This document shows, piece after piece, positions 43,790 to 52,232 of a DNA stretch of 64,000 nucleotides (position 1 is its first letter; each line of letters opens with the position of its first letter). Both the position numbers and the translations under genes were made by a program. The DNA is from Streptomyces roseolilacinus. GTDB lineage: Bacteria > Actinomycetota > Actinomycetes > Streptomycetales > Streptomycetaceae. The notes below the pieces were generated by a model. That model saw only the letters and a list, made by a program, of their open reading frames with translations. It searched no databases and was not told the DNA's origin. The stretch lies in the NCBI RefSeq assembly GCF_014649335.1, contig NZ_BMSV01000005.1, positions 463,493 through 527,492 of the forward strand, given 5' to 3'.

Positions 43790-44185
43790 CTACGAGGAGA
43801 AACCGGTCCCCTGCTCGGCGTGGATCTTCATCGCCTCACCCAGGAACTCGACCATCCCCGGGTGGTAGGAATTGTGGAACTCCCTCATGGGCGCGTCCTC
43901 CGCGTAGAGGAGCGCCATGCCGAGGTACGCCTCCTTGGTGGGGGTGTAGAAGCGGCAGGCGATCTCGAAGTGCCTGCGGACGAGGTCCTGGATGTGCGGG
44001 TCTCCCGGCCGCGAGTCGTCCAGCCGGGCCGCGATCTCCTTGTAGAGGAGGTCCCAGTCCTGGTGGACCTGCCCCCTGTCCACGTGCTCCCAGTCGTTGG
44101 TCTCGGAGAGGCTTCGGGCCTGCTCCCTGGCCAACGACCGGCGGCACTCGTCTGCGTACTGTTCGTTCAAGACGCCGAACCTCAT
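43790..44185 (-). CDS. Stand-alone TipAS-domain drug-binding protein
   Basis: A 131-residue all-helical protein. It matches the TipAS antibiotic-recognition domain: NEQYADECRRSLAR, WEHVDRGQVHQDWDLLYKEIA, RHFEIACRFYTPTKEAYLGMALLYAED and SYHPGMVEFLGEAMKIHAE. TipAS normally follows a MerR DNA-binding domain in TipAL and binds thiostrepton-like thiopeptides; albicidin-binding proteins share the fold. No MerR part is encoded upstream. It may sequester a drug and so confer resistance. I chose ATG 44185 because the protein begins there with the conserved domain; the upstream frame adds unrelated sequence. Confidence 0.85.
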   Translation of the reverse strand: MRFGVLNEQYADECRRSLAREQARSLSETNDWEHVDRGQVHQDWDLLYKEIAARLDDSRPGDPHIQDLVRRHFEIACRFYTPTKEAYLGMALLYAEDAPMREFHNSYHPGMVEFLGEAMKIHAEQGTGFSS

Positions 44186-44393
44186 GTCTCTTTCACGTCG
44201 TGTGCGGGAGCCCGGAGGGGCCGACCCGTCGGCAGTGGTCCACTGCCGATCCAGGCGGAACAGTCGCACGTCCCCCCAGCGTCGGCAAAAGGTTTTATCC
44301 GTCCCGGTGAGGGTCTTTCCCGACATGGGGTGACCTGCCGGCTCCCGTCCGCCGTGACCTCCTGCGCCCGCCTGAGGTGACTGATCGTCAAGT

Positions 44394-44406
44394 TACTTTG
44401 TAAGTA
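44394..44406. promoter_or_regulatory. AT-rich palindrome TACTT-TGT-AAGTA
   Basis: A 5-bp-armed palindrome in the AT-rich patch 44388-44420. It resembles operators of HxlR-type regulators, but no such gene is in the window. It may act on the minus-strand TipAS gene some 200 bases away. Confidence 0.35.
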
Positions 44407-44559
44407 GTTAAGTTGATTGTGCAGGCGGCGTCGCTGCCCGCGGGGCGGCTCGCCTGCCTCCCCGTGCGAACAGGGGGAGGGGTCGACCGCCCCGTCCGCC
44501 CCGCGGACGCGGGCGGACGCTCGCGGGACCGGAAGGCCGGGCACCCGGGCCGGCAGCGG

Positions 44560-44580
44560 CGATTACCCGGCAGGTAATCG
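44560..44580. promoter_or_regulatory. Operator-like palindrome CGATTACC-N5-GGTAATCG
   Basis: Two perfectly complementary 8-bp arms around CGGCA lie about 25 bases upstream of a -10-like TACGTT and 73 bases before the DUF1330 gene. The form is typical of TetR- or MarR-type operators. The regulator is not adjacent. Confidence 0.6.
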
Positions 44581-44652
44581 CAACCCCCCTTCCTCCCGGC
44601 TACGTTCCGGTCATCGCCCCGTCCCGCGACCAACGGAACGAAGGAGCCGACC

Positions 44653-45030
44653 GTGACCGCTTATGGCTTCGCCCATCTCCGCAGCCGCCGTCACCACACC
44701 GACGTCATCGCGTACCTGGAACGCATCCAGGCCACCCTCGACCCCTTCGCGGGCCGCTTCCTCGTCCACGGCCCGCCGGCGGAGGTGCTGGAGGGGGAGT
44801 GGCCCGGCAGCATGGTGCTGATCGGGTTCCCCGGCCTGGCCGAGGCCCGCGCCTGGTACCACTCGCCCGGCTACCAGGAGATCCTGCAGCTGCGTACCGA
44901 TCACATCGACGGCGACGTGCTGCTGATCGAGGGCGTCGGACCGCACTACGACCCGCTGGAGCGAGCAGCGAGGCTGCGCGCCGAAGCCGAGCGGGCCGGA
45001 CTCGCGGAGCCTCCTTCGGGCCCGGCCTGA
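44653..45030 (+). CDS. DUF1330 (dimeric alpha-beta barrel) protein
   Basis: A 125-residue protein with AAGGAG six bases before GTG 44653. The core matches DUF1330: YLERIQATLDPFAGRFLVHG, then MVLIGFPGLAEARAWYHSPGYQEILQLR. This is a ferredoxin-like fold related to EthD and monooxygenase-like dimers. A C-terminal Ala/Arg-rich helix is extra. Enzymatic activity is unknown. A strong palindrome in front suggests a dedicated repressor. Confidence 0.87.
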   Translation: MTAYGFAHLRSRRHHTDVIAYLERIQATLDPFAGRFLVHGPPAEVLEGEWPGSMVLIGFPGLAEARAWYHSPGYQEILQLRTDHIDGDVLLIEGVGPHYDPLERAARLRAEAERAGLAEPPSGPA

Positions 45031-45186
45031 GCAGCCGGCGCCACCGCCGTCCCGGTGCCCGGAGGGAGCCGGTCCACCTGGTGCCACCGGCGTGACCGAG
45101 GCCGGCACGGAAAGGTGTTCCACGCCGCCCTCCGGCGGATTCGTGCGGGCCGCGGCCGAGCCCACCCGCCCCGGGGGAGGACGGGA

Positions 45187-47076
45187 TCACCCGCAGGGGC
45201 CGTCCGCGTCCGGCGGCTGCCTCCCGCAGCCGCCGTCACGCTCCCCGCCCTCCCGTGCCGCCCGCACCCGTACGTCCTCGCGCAGCCGCGCCTTGTCGAC
45301 CTTGCCGACCTCGGTGAGGGGCAGCGCGGACAGCTCGACGAGGTGGTCGGGCAGCTTGAACGGGGCCAGCCCGGCCCCCTCCAGGAAACGGCGGATCTCC
45401 CTCAGGGAGGGCGCGCCGTCCGCGCCGCCGGCGACGTACAGGCAGACGGCCTCGCCCAGGACGCGGTGGGGCATCGGCACGGCCGCGGCGGCGTGCACCC
45501 GGGGGTGTGACAGGGCCAGCGCCTCCAGTTCGCCGGCCGGGACCTTCTCGCCCCCGCGGTTGACCACGTCCTTGACGCGGCCGACGACCACGAAGCCGCC
45601 CGAGGGGTGGCGGCGGACCAGGTCGCCGGTGCGGTGGAAGCCGTCGGGGGTGAACGCCGCGGTCTCCGACCCGTCGTGGTACGCGGTGATGATGCCCGGG
45701 CCCCGGGCCAGGAGCTCCCCGGTCTCCCCGTCGGGGACCGGCCGGCCGCGGTCGTCGACCACGAGGGTCTCGTCGCCGGGCGAGGCGGGCCGGCCCTGGG
45801 TGGTGAACGCCACCTCGGGCGGGTCGCCGAGCCGGGTGAGGTTCAGCAGGCCCTCGCTCATGCCGTACACCTGCTGGATCCGGCAGTCGAACACCTCGGC
45901 GAGGCGTGCCGCGGTGTCCTCGTCCAGGCGGGCCCCGCCGACCTGAAGGACCCGCAGGCTCGACAGGTCGCGTCCGCGGTGGGCGGTCCGGGCGGTGAGC
46001 CACTGCCGGGCGACCGCGGGTGTGAGCGCGCAGTGCGTGACCCGTTCCCGTTCGATCAGTTCCAGTGCGGCGGCCGGGTCGCCGGGGGTGCCGAGGACGG
46101 CCTTCCCGCCCCGGGCGAGGGCGCCGAGGACGCCGGGGTGCCCGAAGGCGAAGCCGTGCGCCACCGGCAGGACGGCGAGGTAGACGGTCTCCGGTGACAG
46201 CCCGGACGCCGCGGCCGACGCGCGGACGACGTGGCCGAACGCCTCATGGGTGCGGGGGATGAGCCGGGGTGCGCCCGTGGTCCCGCTGGACAGCAGGAAC
46301 AGGGCGGTGTCGGCCGGGTACCGGGGTCCGTGCACGGCGGCCGTCCCCCCGGACCCGGTGCACGCGTCGAGGCCCAGGTGGCCGCGCGCCGGGTCGCCCC
46401 GGCCCGGGACGATCAGGGTGCGCAGGGAGGGGTGGCGCTCACGGAGCCCTTCGGCCATCCGCAGGTGGTCGAACCGGTGGGGCGGGCCGGGGACGGCCAT
46501 CGCCGTCGCCCGTGCCGCGGACAGCACGGGGCCGAGTTCGTGCGCGCGCAGCGCCGGCGGGGCGAGGACCGGGCGTGCGCCGAGCCTGACCAGTGCGAGG
46601 ACCAGGACCACGAACCGCGGCTGGTTGGGCAGTTGGACGAGCACGTTGTCGCCGGGGAGGATCCCGCCCTCGACCAGCCGGGCGGCGCAGCCCGACACGG
46701 CCGCGTCCAGCTCCGCCCTGCGCAGGGTGAGGCCGTCGCCGACGAGTGCCTCCCGATGGCCGGGGTGCGTACGGGTGTCCAGTACGAGCTGGTCCAGGAG
46801 GTCGGGCCGCCACCAGCCGCAGCGCCGGTACGCGTCCGCCGCCCGTGCCACGGCCTCGCCGGCCCCCACGAGGTCGGCGAGTTGCCGCACGGTGGGGTCG
46901 TGGCCGTCCCAGGGGTCGAACCGCGCGCCGAACCGCTCGGCCAACTCCAGCTGGAGCTCCGACAGGTCGACGGAGTCCAGCCCCAGGTGGGCGCGCAGCC
47001 GCGCTTCGTCGTGCAGGAGTTCCCGGGCGATGCCCAGGTCGGCGAGGACGCTCCGCACCTCGCTGATGTCGGCCAC
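45187..47076 (-). CDS. Carrier-adenylation didomain protein (aryl-acid AMP-ligase type) with reversed order
   Basis: A 629-residue protein. GTG at 47076 follows GAGGAGGT. Residues 1-80 are an acyl/aryl carrier domain with the phosphopantetheine serine at Ser35 in LGLDSVDLSE. Residues about 95-620 are an adenylation domain: A3 SSGTTGAPRLI, A5 VYGMSEGLLNLTRLGDP, A7 FHRTGDL, A8 GRVKDVVNRGGEKV and A10 lysine in LTEVGKVDK. The A5 motif closely resembles 2,3-dihydroxybenzoate/salicylate ligases (EntE, DhbE). The usual NRPS order is adenylation then carrier; here it is the reverse. No condensation domain or salicylate/DHB synthase is in the window, so its acid could be made elsewhere. Confidence 0.88.
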   Translation of the reverse strand: MADISEVRSVLADLGIARELLHDEARLRAHLGLDSVDLSELQLELAERFGARFDPWDGHDPTVRQLADLVGAGEAVARAADAYRRCGWWRPDLLDQLVLDTRTHPGHREALVGDGLTLRRAELDAAVSGCAARLVEGGILPGDNVLVQLPNQPRFVVLVLALVRLGARPVLAPPALRAHELGPVLSAARATAMAVPGPPHRFDHLRMAEGLRERHPSLRTLIVPGRGDPARGHLGLDACTGSGGTAAVHGPRYPADTALFLLSSGTTGAPRLIPRTHEAFGHVVRASAAASGLSPETVYLAVLPVAHGFAFGHPGVLGALARGGKAVLGTPGDPAAALELIERERVTHCALTPAVARQWLTARTAHRGRDLSSLRVLQVGGARLDEDTAARLAEVFDCRIQQVYGMSEGLLNLTRLGDPPEVAFTTQGRPASPGDETLVVDDRGRPVPDGETGELLARGPGIITAYHDGSETAAFTPDGFHRTGDLVRRHPSGGFVVVGRVKDVVNRGGEKVPAGELEALALSHPRVHAAAAVPMPHRVLGEAVCLYVAGGADGAPSLREIRRFLEGAGLAPFKLPDHLVELSALPLTEVGKVDKARLREDVRVRAAREGGERDGGCGRQPPDADGPCG

Positions 47077-47216
47077 TTCGACCTCCTCGGGTTCGGCGGC
47101 GGGTCTCCGGCGGGCGCCGCGCCCGGGACGGTCCGCGGGCCGCGCGGGGCCCGGGAGGCCGGTGCCGGCCGCGGGCGCGGCGCCGGGAGGCGGCGGCCGC
47201 GGCCCGTTCGGCGGGG

Positions 47217-47747
47217 TCACGTGAGGGTGAGCGTCGTGACCCCGGTGGCGCCCCGCAGGCCGGTGGTGAAGCACAGCAGCAGGTCCGGTTGCGGGAGGGT
47301 GATGACCTGGAGCACGCTGCGGCCCTGGTGACGGCCCTGGACCACGGTGCCGGTGATGGTGGTGATCACCTGGCCGGCGACCGCGTTGGTGGTGCCGGTG
47401 ACCGCGGCGACGCTGCTGTCGCCGGTGCTCCAGGTGAAGGTCCGCCGGTCCTGGAAGCCGTCGAGCAGGTTGTTGCAGCCCACGTGGAGGGTGAACCGCT
47501 CCCCGTAGGCCCCGCTCGTCACCTCGCCCGCGCCGCCGACGCACGAGTCGAAGCGGCCCTCGACGGTGATGTCGACGTCCCGTGGCCGGAAGACGACGGT
47601 CGGGTCGTAGGTGGTGGACTCCGTCCCCTGGCACTGGAGCAGCGGGGACGGTGCCGCGTCGGCGGGGGCCGCGGCCAGTGCGCTCGCCGTGAGCGAGGCG
47701 CCGACCGCCAGGGCTGCGGAGCGCTTCCACGATCTGCTGACGGCCAT
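47217..47747 (-). CDS. Small secreted protein, unknown
   Basis: A 176-residue exported protein with AAGGAGG before ATG 47747 and a signal peptide ending ADAA near residue 32. The mature part is beta-rich with four cysteines (LLQCQG, FDSCVGG, HVGCNN, LLCFTT) and Thr-rich strands. It resembles actinobacterial secreted beta-sandwich proteins of unknown function. The adenylation protein gene lies 140 bases downstream on the same strand, but a functional link is not evident. Confidence 0.8.
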   Translation of the reverse strand: MAVSRSWKRSAALAVGASLTASALAAAPADAAPSPLLQCQGTESTTYDPTVVFRPRDVDITVEGRFDSCVGGAGEVTSGAYGERFTLHVGCNNLLDGFQDRRTFTWSTGDSSVAAVTGTTNAVAGQVITTITGTVVQGRHQGRSVLQVITLPQPDLLLCFTTGLRGATGVTTLTLT

Positions 47748-48059
47748 GGGGCCTCCTTCTCGGGACGTGACCTGTCCGGGGTGATGCCCTGCGGGAGGGG
47801 CCGGGAGACAGGCGTGCGGAAGCAGCACGGGAGCTCGCGCGGCCGCTCGGGGGCGTGTGCGGCCCGGGCCTCGTCCCCGCCGCGCCGTGCGCCGTACTGC
47901 CGTGCGCCGTGTGCCGTACTGCGGGACCGGCTGGGCCGTGCGCCGTACCGACGGACCGGAGGGGCGCGGGGGAGCCGCGGTGTGCCCTCGATGCGCCCTT
48001 CACCGAAGGTAGCGGGCATGTGACCCTGGGTCTCCCGACGGTCCCGTCCCTGGAGCGCG
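47748..48059. other. Divergent intergenic region with short degenerate repeats
   Basis: This 312-base gap contains several loose copies of GTGCGCCGTAC/GTGCCGTAC between 47885 and 47950. They probably arose by local duplication. No gene or clear promoter box was recognised. Confidence 0.4.
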
Positions 48060-48956
48060 ATGAACCCCTGCACGAGCGGCACGCTGGCCGTCCCCGGTGC
48101 CCGGATCCACTTCGAGGTGCGCGGGGAGGGGCCGTTGCTGCTGCTCGTCGCCGGCGGCAACTCCGACGCCGCGGTCTTCAAGCGCCTGGCGGCCTTCCTC
48201 GCCGCGGACCACCGCGTCATCACGTACGACCCGCGCGGCAACTCCCGCAGCGCGCTGGACGGCCCGCCGGCGGAGCAGCGGATCGAGGAGCACGCCGACG
48301 ACGCGTCGCGCCTCCTCGACCACCTCGCCGGCCCGGCCGAGCCCGCGGAGGTCTTCGGGAGCTGCTCGGGCGGGCTGGTGGCGCTGGAACTCGCCGTCCG
48401 GGACCCTGACCGGGTGCGGCGGACGGTCGCCCACGAACCGCCCGCGCTGACGGTCCTGCCGGACGCCCGGGACCACCTGGCGCTCGTCGACGAGGTCGGC
48501 GAGACGTTCCGCCGCGCGGGCCCGGCGCCGGCCCTGCGCGTGCTTCGGGCGCTCTACGGAGGCGCGCCCGCGCCGACGCTGCCCGAAGCGCACGACAACA
48601 CCGCGTTCTTCCTGGCCCACGTGCTCCGGCCCGCCACGCGTTTCGTGCCCGACCTCGCCGCGCTCGCGGCGGTGGCGCAGCGGGTGGCCCTGGCGGGCGG
48701 CCGGGACTCCCGCACGCACGTCGTCCACCGGCCCGCGGTCGTGCTCGCCGAACGCTTGGGCGGCCAGATGGCGTTGTTCCCCGGCGGGCACACCGGTTAC
48801 GCGAGGCGCCCGGGTGCGTTCGCCCGCCGGCTGGTCGAGGTGCTCGCGGCCCTGCCCGGCGCGGTGACCGAGCCCGGCACGGTGACCGTACCTGGTACGG
48901 CGGCCGTGCCCGGTGCGGTGGCGGGAGCGGGTGGCGAGCGGTGGCGGGAGCGGTGA
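48060..48956 (+). CDS. Alpha/beta hydrolase
   Basis: A 298-residue hydrolase-fold protein starting at ATG 48060. It has the oxyanion region LLLLVAGGNSDAAVF, a nucleophile elbow FGSCSGGLVALE and a C-terminal His in FPGGHTGYARRP. The Asp is less certain. The last ~30 residues form a low-complexity GTVxVPGT repeat. The family includes esterases and C-C hydrolases. It is followed after one base by the gene at 48958, so the two are co-transcribed. Confidence 0.83.
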   Translation: MNPCTSGTLAVPGARIHFEVRGEGPLLLLVAGGNSDAAVFKRLAAFLAADHRVITYDPRGNSRSALDGPPAEQRIEEHADDASRLLDHLAGPAEPAEVFGSCSGGLVALELAVRDPDRVRRTVAHEPPALTVLPDARDHLALVDEVGETFRRAGPAPALRVLRALYGGAPAPTLPEAHDNTAFFLAHVLRPATRFVPDLAALAAVAQRVALAGGRDSRTHVVHRPAVVLAERLGGQMALFPGGHTGYARRPGAFARRLVEVLAALPGAVTEPGTVTVPGTAAVPGAVAGAGGERWRER

Positions 48957-48957
48957 C

Positions 48958-50343
48958 ATGCGCATCGTGATGGGGGCCCAGAACTGCGGTTTCGGGCCGG
49001 CCGCCGAACTCGTCGCGGTCTCCCGGCTGCTCCACGGCCATGAGCGGGTGTTCGTCGGCGACGGCGTCGCGGCGGCCTTCGCACGGCGCAACCCGGACGC
49101 CTTCGACACCACCCGCACCACCGACGGGATGCCCGCGGACGCCGCCGACACGGTGGCCGGCGACCTGGTGGGGAACTGCGACCAGGTCGTGTCCGTCATG
49201 GACGCCGACCTGGTCCTGCGCGCCGTGGTGGCGGGCCGGCCGGTGGTCCTGGTCGACAGCCTGTTCAGCTTCTGGCAGGTCCGGCGGCCGCTCGGCCGGA
49301 TCGGCGAGCTGTGCGAGGGGCTGCCGCGCTCCTCCCTGGCCGCCGCCCGGCGGCACCTGGCCGGCCTCTCACCGCACGAACACGTCGTCGCGGCGCACCT
49401 GCTGGCCACGCACAGCGTGGTGCAGAACTTTCCCGGCGTCCCCCGCCGCGCGGCCGAACTCGCCGCCCTCGGCGGTGGTTTCACGGCCCACCTGGCGGGT
49501 CCGGTCGTCGACGCCGAGGGACTGCGGACGGTGGACCGCGACGCCGCCCCGACCCACGACCTCCTGATCGACGTCGGCGGGTTCAAGAACTTCCTGCTCG
49601 ACTTCGACGTCCACAACGACTACCTGCTCCTGCTCCGGCGTTGGCTGCCGGACCTGCTGCGCGACTGGCCCCGCTTCCGCCGCGTGCTGGTCTGCGGCGG
49701 GCCGTTCGGCGGGGACCGGCAGCGGACCGTCTCGGTGGCCGGCCGACGGGCCGACTGCCGGCTGGTACGGCAGCGGGACCTGCTGCAGACGGTGGCCACC
49801 ACCCCGTACCACCTGCTCGCGCCCGGCCTCACGGCGCTCCACGAGGCGCTGTCCCTGGGGCGGCTGCCGCTGGCCATGCACGAACAGCACGCCGCGCACA
49901 CCTTCACCGTACGGAGCTTGGCCGGCACCCTGTTCGGCCGGAGCGCCGGCCGGTTCGCGGACGTCCTGCCGCACCACGTGGTGCCCGAGGACGACCTCGC
50001 CGGAACCGCCGCGCTCGTGCAGGCCGCGGCCCGGGTCCGGCAGGACGACGCGCTCTACGCCCGGTTCCGGGGGACGTTCAACGAACGGATCGAGCACCAC
50101 GTCGCGCTCACCCCGGCGCAGCGGCGGCACGGCGTCGAGGAGCTGCGGCGACTGCTCGGCGGCGAGCCGGTCCACACGGTGCTGCGCGGGATCGTCGCCT
50201 CCCCGCCGGGTACGGGCGCGGGCGCGGAGGGGCCCGGCCGCCGGGGGGACGGGCGTGAGGCGCCGGACGGCGGGGGACCGGCGGACGCCGGGCACGTCCC
50301 GCCCGCCGAACCGGCGGGACCGCGGGGCGGCCCGGCCCGCTGA
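48958..50343 (+). CDS. Uncharacterised protein, possibly GT-B glycosyltransferase-like
   Basis: A 461-residue protein starting at ATG 48958 behind GGGAGCGG, one base after the hydrolase stop. The N-terminus MRIVMGAQNCGFGPAAELVAVSR and the alternating Rossmann-like strands (DADLVLRAVVAGRPVVLVDSLF, RRVLVCGGPFGGDRQ, then a PGLTALHEALSLGRLPLAM stretch) are like a GT-B fold with its donor-binding half at the C-terminus. No definite nucleotide-sugar motif is visible. The last 50 residues are a disordered Gly/Pro tail. The assignment is tentative. Confidence 0.55.
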   Translation: MRIVMGAQNCGFGPAAELVAVSRLLHGHERVFVGDGVAAAFARRNPDAFDTTRTTDGMPADAADTVAGDLVGNCDQVVSVMDADLVLRAVVAGRPVVLVDSLFSFWQVRRPLGRIGELCEGLPRSSLAAARRHLAGLSPHEHVVAAHLLATHSVVQNFPGVPRRAAELAALGGGFTAHLAGPVVDAEGLRTVDRDAAPTHDLLIDVGGFKNFLLDFDVHNDYLLLLRRWLPDLLRDWPRFRRVLVCGGPFGGDRQRTVSVAGRRADCRLVRQRDLLQTVATTPYHLLAPGLTALHEALSLGRLPLAMHEQHAAHTFTVRSLAGTLFGRSAGRFADVLPHHVVPEDDLAGTAALVQAAARVRQDDALYARFRGTFNERIEHHVALTPAQRRHGVEELRRLLGGEPVHTVLRGIVASPPGTGAGAEGPGRRGDGREAPDGGGPADAGHVPPAEPAGPRGGPAR

Positions 50344-50413
50344 ACCGGCGGGACCCGGCCCGCCCCTCACCTCACGGCGGGGGAGCGGCGCCGTCCCGCC
50401 TCTTCGGCGGTGG

Positions 50414-51451
50414 TCACGGTGCCTCCCCGCCGGGGGCCTGCTGCCGGACGAAACGGGCCTGGTCCGCGAGGAACCGGTCGGTGTACAGCTTCCGGGGGGC
50501 GAGGACCGCGGTCAGCGTCAGGCGCCAGGACGAGCGCTCCACGGCGTCGTCCACCAGGGAGTGCGTGGCGTCCGGGTAGTGCGCCACCGTCAGGGTCGTA
50601 GGCGGCAGGAGCCTGCGGTAGACGGCTTCGGTGTCGGTGACGTCCACGTGGACGTCATGGCCGGCGAGCACCAGCAGCAGCGGTGTGCCGCGCATGGCGC
50701 GCAGGTCGGCGGTCGCGTCGGACCGGTAGTTCTCGGAGACGAAGGACCACCGCGCGGGTGTCATGTCCCCCACGTCGCCGACCGCGGCCCGGTAGTCGGC
50801 GAAGGACGCGCCTCGTTCCAGCAGTTCCAGGGTGGTCTGCCGCCGGCGCAGCGCCGCCTCCCTCTCCCGCGCGGTCGCGCCGGCCCGGCGCAGCTCGGCG
50901 AGGAGGTTGTAGCGGCCCTGCTCCAGCCAGTTGACGGCCGGGGAGACGGCGATGACGAACTGCAGGCCGCCGTCCCGCGCGGCGACCTTGGGCAGCACCC
51001 AGCCGGCCTGGCTCGCCCCCCACAGCCCGATGCGGCGGGGGTCGACGTCCGGGCGGCCGCGGGCCCACGCCACGGCCGCCAGGGTCTCCTCCGCCCGGTC
51101 GGCCATGCTCTGGTCCAGCCAGTCGCCCTGCGAGCCGCCGATCCCCGGTTTGCTGAACGACAGCGAGGCGTACCCGGCGCGGGCGAACGACTCCCACAGC
51201 GGCCGGTAGAACGTCTCGTGCGTCGCGTCGACCGGTCCGTCGCCGTGGACGAAGACCACCAGGCCGAACGGCCCGTCACCCCGCTCGGGCCGGGCCAGCA
51301 CCCCCTGGAGCAGCTTCCCGTCGTGCCGCAGCGCCACCGCCTCCTCGCGCAGTGCGTAGCTGTTCTGCCACACGACCACCCCGCCGAGCCCGGCGGCCGC
51401 CAGCAGCACCGTCGCCAGCGCCCACGCGGCCCACCGCCATCCCCGCCGCAT
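50414..51451 (-). CDS. Membrane-anchored alpha/beta hydrolase (dienelactone hydrolase/S9-like)
   Basis: A 345-residue protein. ATG at 51451 follows GAGGGGG; an ATG at 51490 would add 13 residues without a good site. One N-terminal helix (about 8-30) anchors it, with the hydrolase domain outside. It has LVVFVHGDGPVDATHE (oxyanion strand), a nucleophile elbow GLWGASQAGWV, an Asp in LAGHDVHVDV and a catalytic His in DATHSLV. The elbow has Ala in place of the last Gly of GxSxG. Its promoter is shared with the divergent acetyltransferase gene and holds a palindrome. Confidence 0.82.
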   Translation of the reverse strand: MRRGWRWAAWALATVLLAAAGLGGVVVWQNSYALREEAVALRHDGKLLQGVLARPERGDGPFGLVVFVHGDGPVDATHETFYRPLWESFARAGYASLSFSKPGIGGSQGDWLDQSMADRAEETLAAVAWARGRPDVDPRRIGLWGASQAGWVLPKVAARDGGLQFVIAVSPAVNWLEQGRYNLLAELRRAGATAREREAALRRRQTTLELLERGASFADYRAAVGDVGDMTPARWSFVSENYRSDATADLRAMRGTPLLLVLAGHDVHVDVTDTEAVYRRLLPPTTLTVAHYPDATHSLVDDAVERSSWRLTLTAVLAPRKLYTDRFLADQARFVRQQAPGGEAP

Positions 51452-51500
51452 CGGCCCCCCTCGTGTCCGGAACACCGCGCCCTCCCTCATCGATCAAACT

Positions 51501-51516
51501 GGAAACGATCGTTTTC
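51501..51516. promoter_or_regulatory. Operator-like palindrome around AAACGATCGTTT
   Basis: A perfect 12-bp palindrome (51503-51514), extended with one mismatch to 51501-51516. It sits in an AT-rich divergent promoter between the hydrolase and the GNAT-PaaX operon. A related ATGATCGAT lies 28 bases to the right at 51531-51539. The PaaX-type protein is a possible ligand. Confidence 0.5.
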
Positions 51517-51575
51517 ATGATGAGCGTATTATGATCGATAGGGAAAGTGGTTCGGTGGACGAACGAAGGAGCGAC

Positions 51576-52232
51576 GTGGAGAAGACGACAGGCGGGACCC
51601 ACGCGGCGGCGGGCAGCGGCCCCAAGGTGCGCCGGGGCGTACCGGAAGGCGCCGAGGGGCAGGTCGCGGCCCTCTACTGGGAGGCGTTCGGCCGCAAGCT
51701 GGCCCCGGCGCTCGACCCGCCCGACGAGGGACGCGCGTTCATCGCCGCCCACCTGCACCACGACCGGGGCGTCGTCGCGCTCGCCGGCGACCGGGTGGTC
51801 GGCGTGGCCGGCTACCGGCTCGGCGGCCGCGCGCTGACCGGAGGCGGGGCCTGGGACGTCCTGTCCGCCTACGGGCCGTTCCGCGGCCTGCCCCGGCTGG
51901 CGGTCCTCGCACTGTTCGAACGCACCCCCGCCCCGGGCGAACTCGTCATGGACGGCATCGCCGTCGAAGCCGGACACCGGGGCACCGGCATCGGAAGCCT
52001 CCTCCTGCGGGAGGTCGCGGCCGTCGCCGCGGAGAACGGCTGCCGCCGGATCCGCCTGGACGTCATCGACGTCAACCCCCGTGCCAGAGCCCTGTACGAG
52101 CGGCACGGCTTCACCCCCCACCACACCGAGCGCACTCCGTACCTGCGCGGCCTGCTGGGCTTCGGCGCGGTCACCACCATGCACCGCCCCGTCACCAGGG
52201 CGGACGCGACGACCGGGCGGGAGGCGCGATGA
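51576..52232 (+). CDS. GNAT-family N-acetyltransferase
   Basis: A 218-residue protein. GTG at 51576 is chosen because AAGGAG lies four bases upstream; an ATG at 51531 is in frame but overlaps promoter-like DNA. The acetyl-CoA loop EAGHRGTGIGSLLLREV (about residues 127-143) and the IRLDVIDVNPRARALYERHGF helix are classical GNAT motifs. Its last four bases overlap the start of the PaaX-type gene, so they form one operon. Substrate unknown. Confidence 0.88.
   Translation: MEKTTGGTHAAAGSGPKVRRGVPEGAEGQVAALYWEAFGRKLAPALDPPDEGRAFIAAHLHHDRGVVALAGDRVVGVAGYRLGGRALTGGGAWDVLSAYGPFRGLPRLAVLALFERTPAPGELVMDGIAVEAGHRGTGIGSLLLREVAAVAAENGCRRIRLDVIDVNPRARALYERHGFTPHHTERTPYLRGLLGFGAVTTMHRPVTRADATTGREAR

Larger units (their letters stand above)
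44186..44652. other. Divergent intergenic region with two palindromes
   Basis: These 467 bases hold the promoters of the TipAS gene and the DUF1330 gene. Two operator-like palindromes are listed separately. A TACGTT box near 44602-44607 could be the -10 of the DUF1330 gene. Confidence 0.4.

Noticed and set aside
47881..47950. Short GTGCGCCGTAC-like repeats, considered as CRISPR or iterons
   Set aside because: Copies are degenerate, irregularly spaced and too short; no cas genes or spacer pattern. No CRISPR array was seen anywhere in the window.
48958..50343. Firm annotation as a glycosyltransferase
   Set aside because: The Rossmann-like pattern is suggestive but no donor-binding signature is visible, so only a tentative fold is given.
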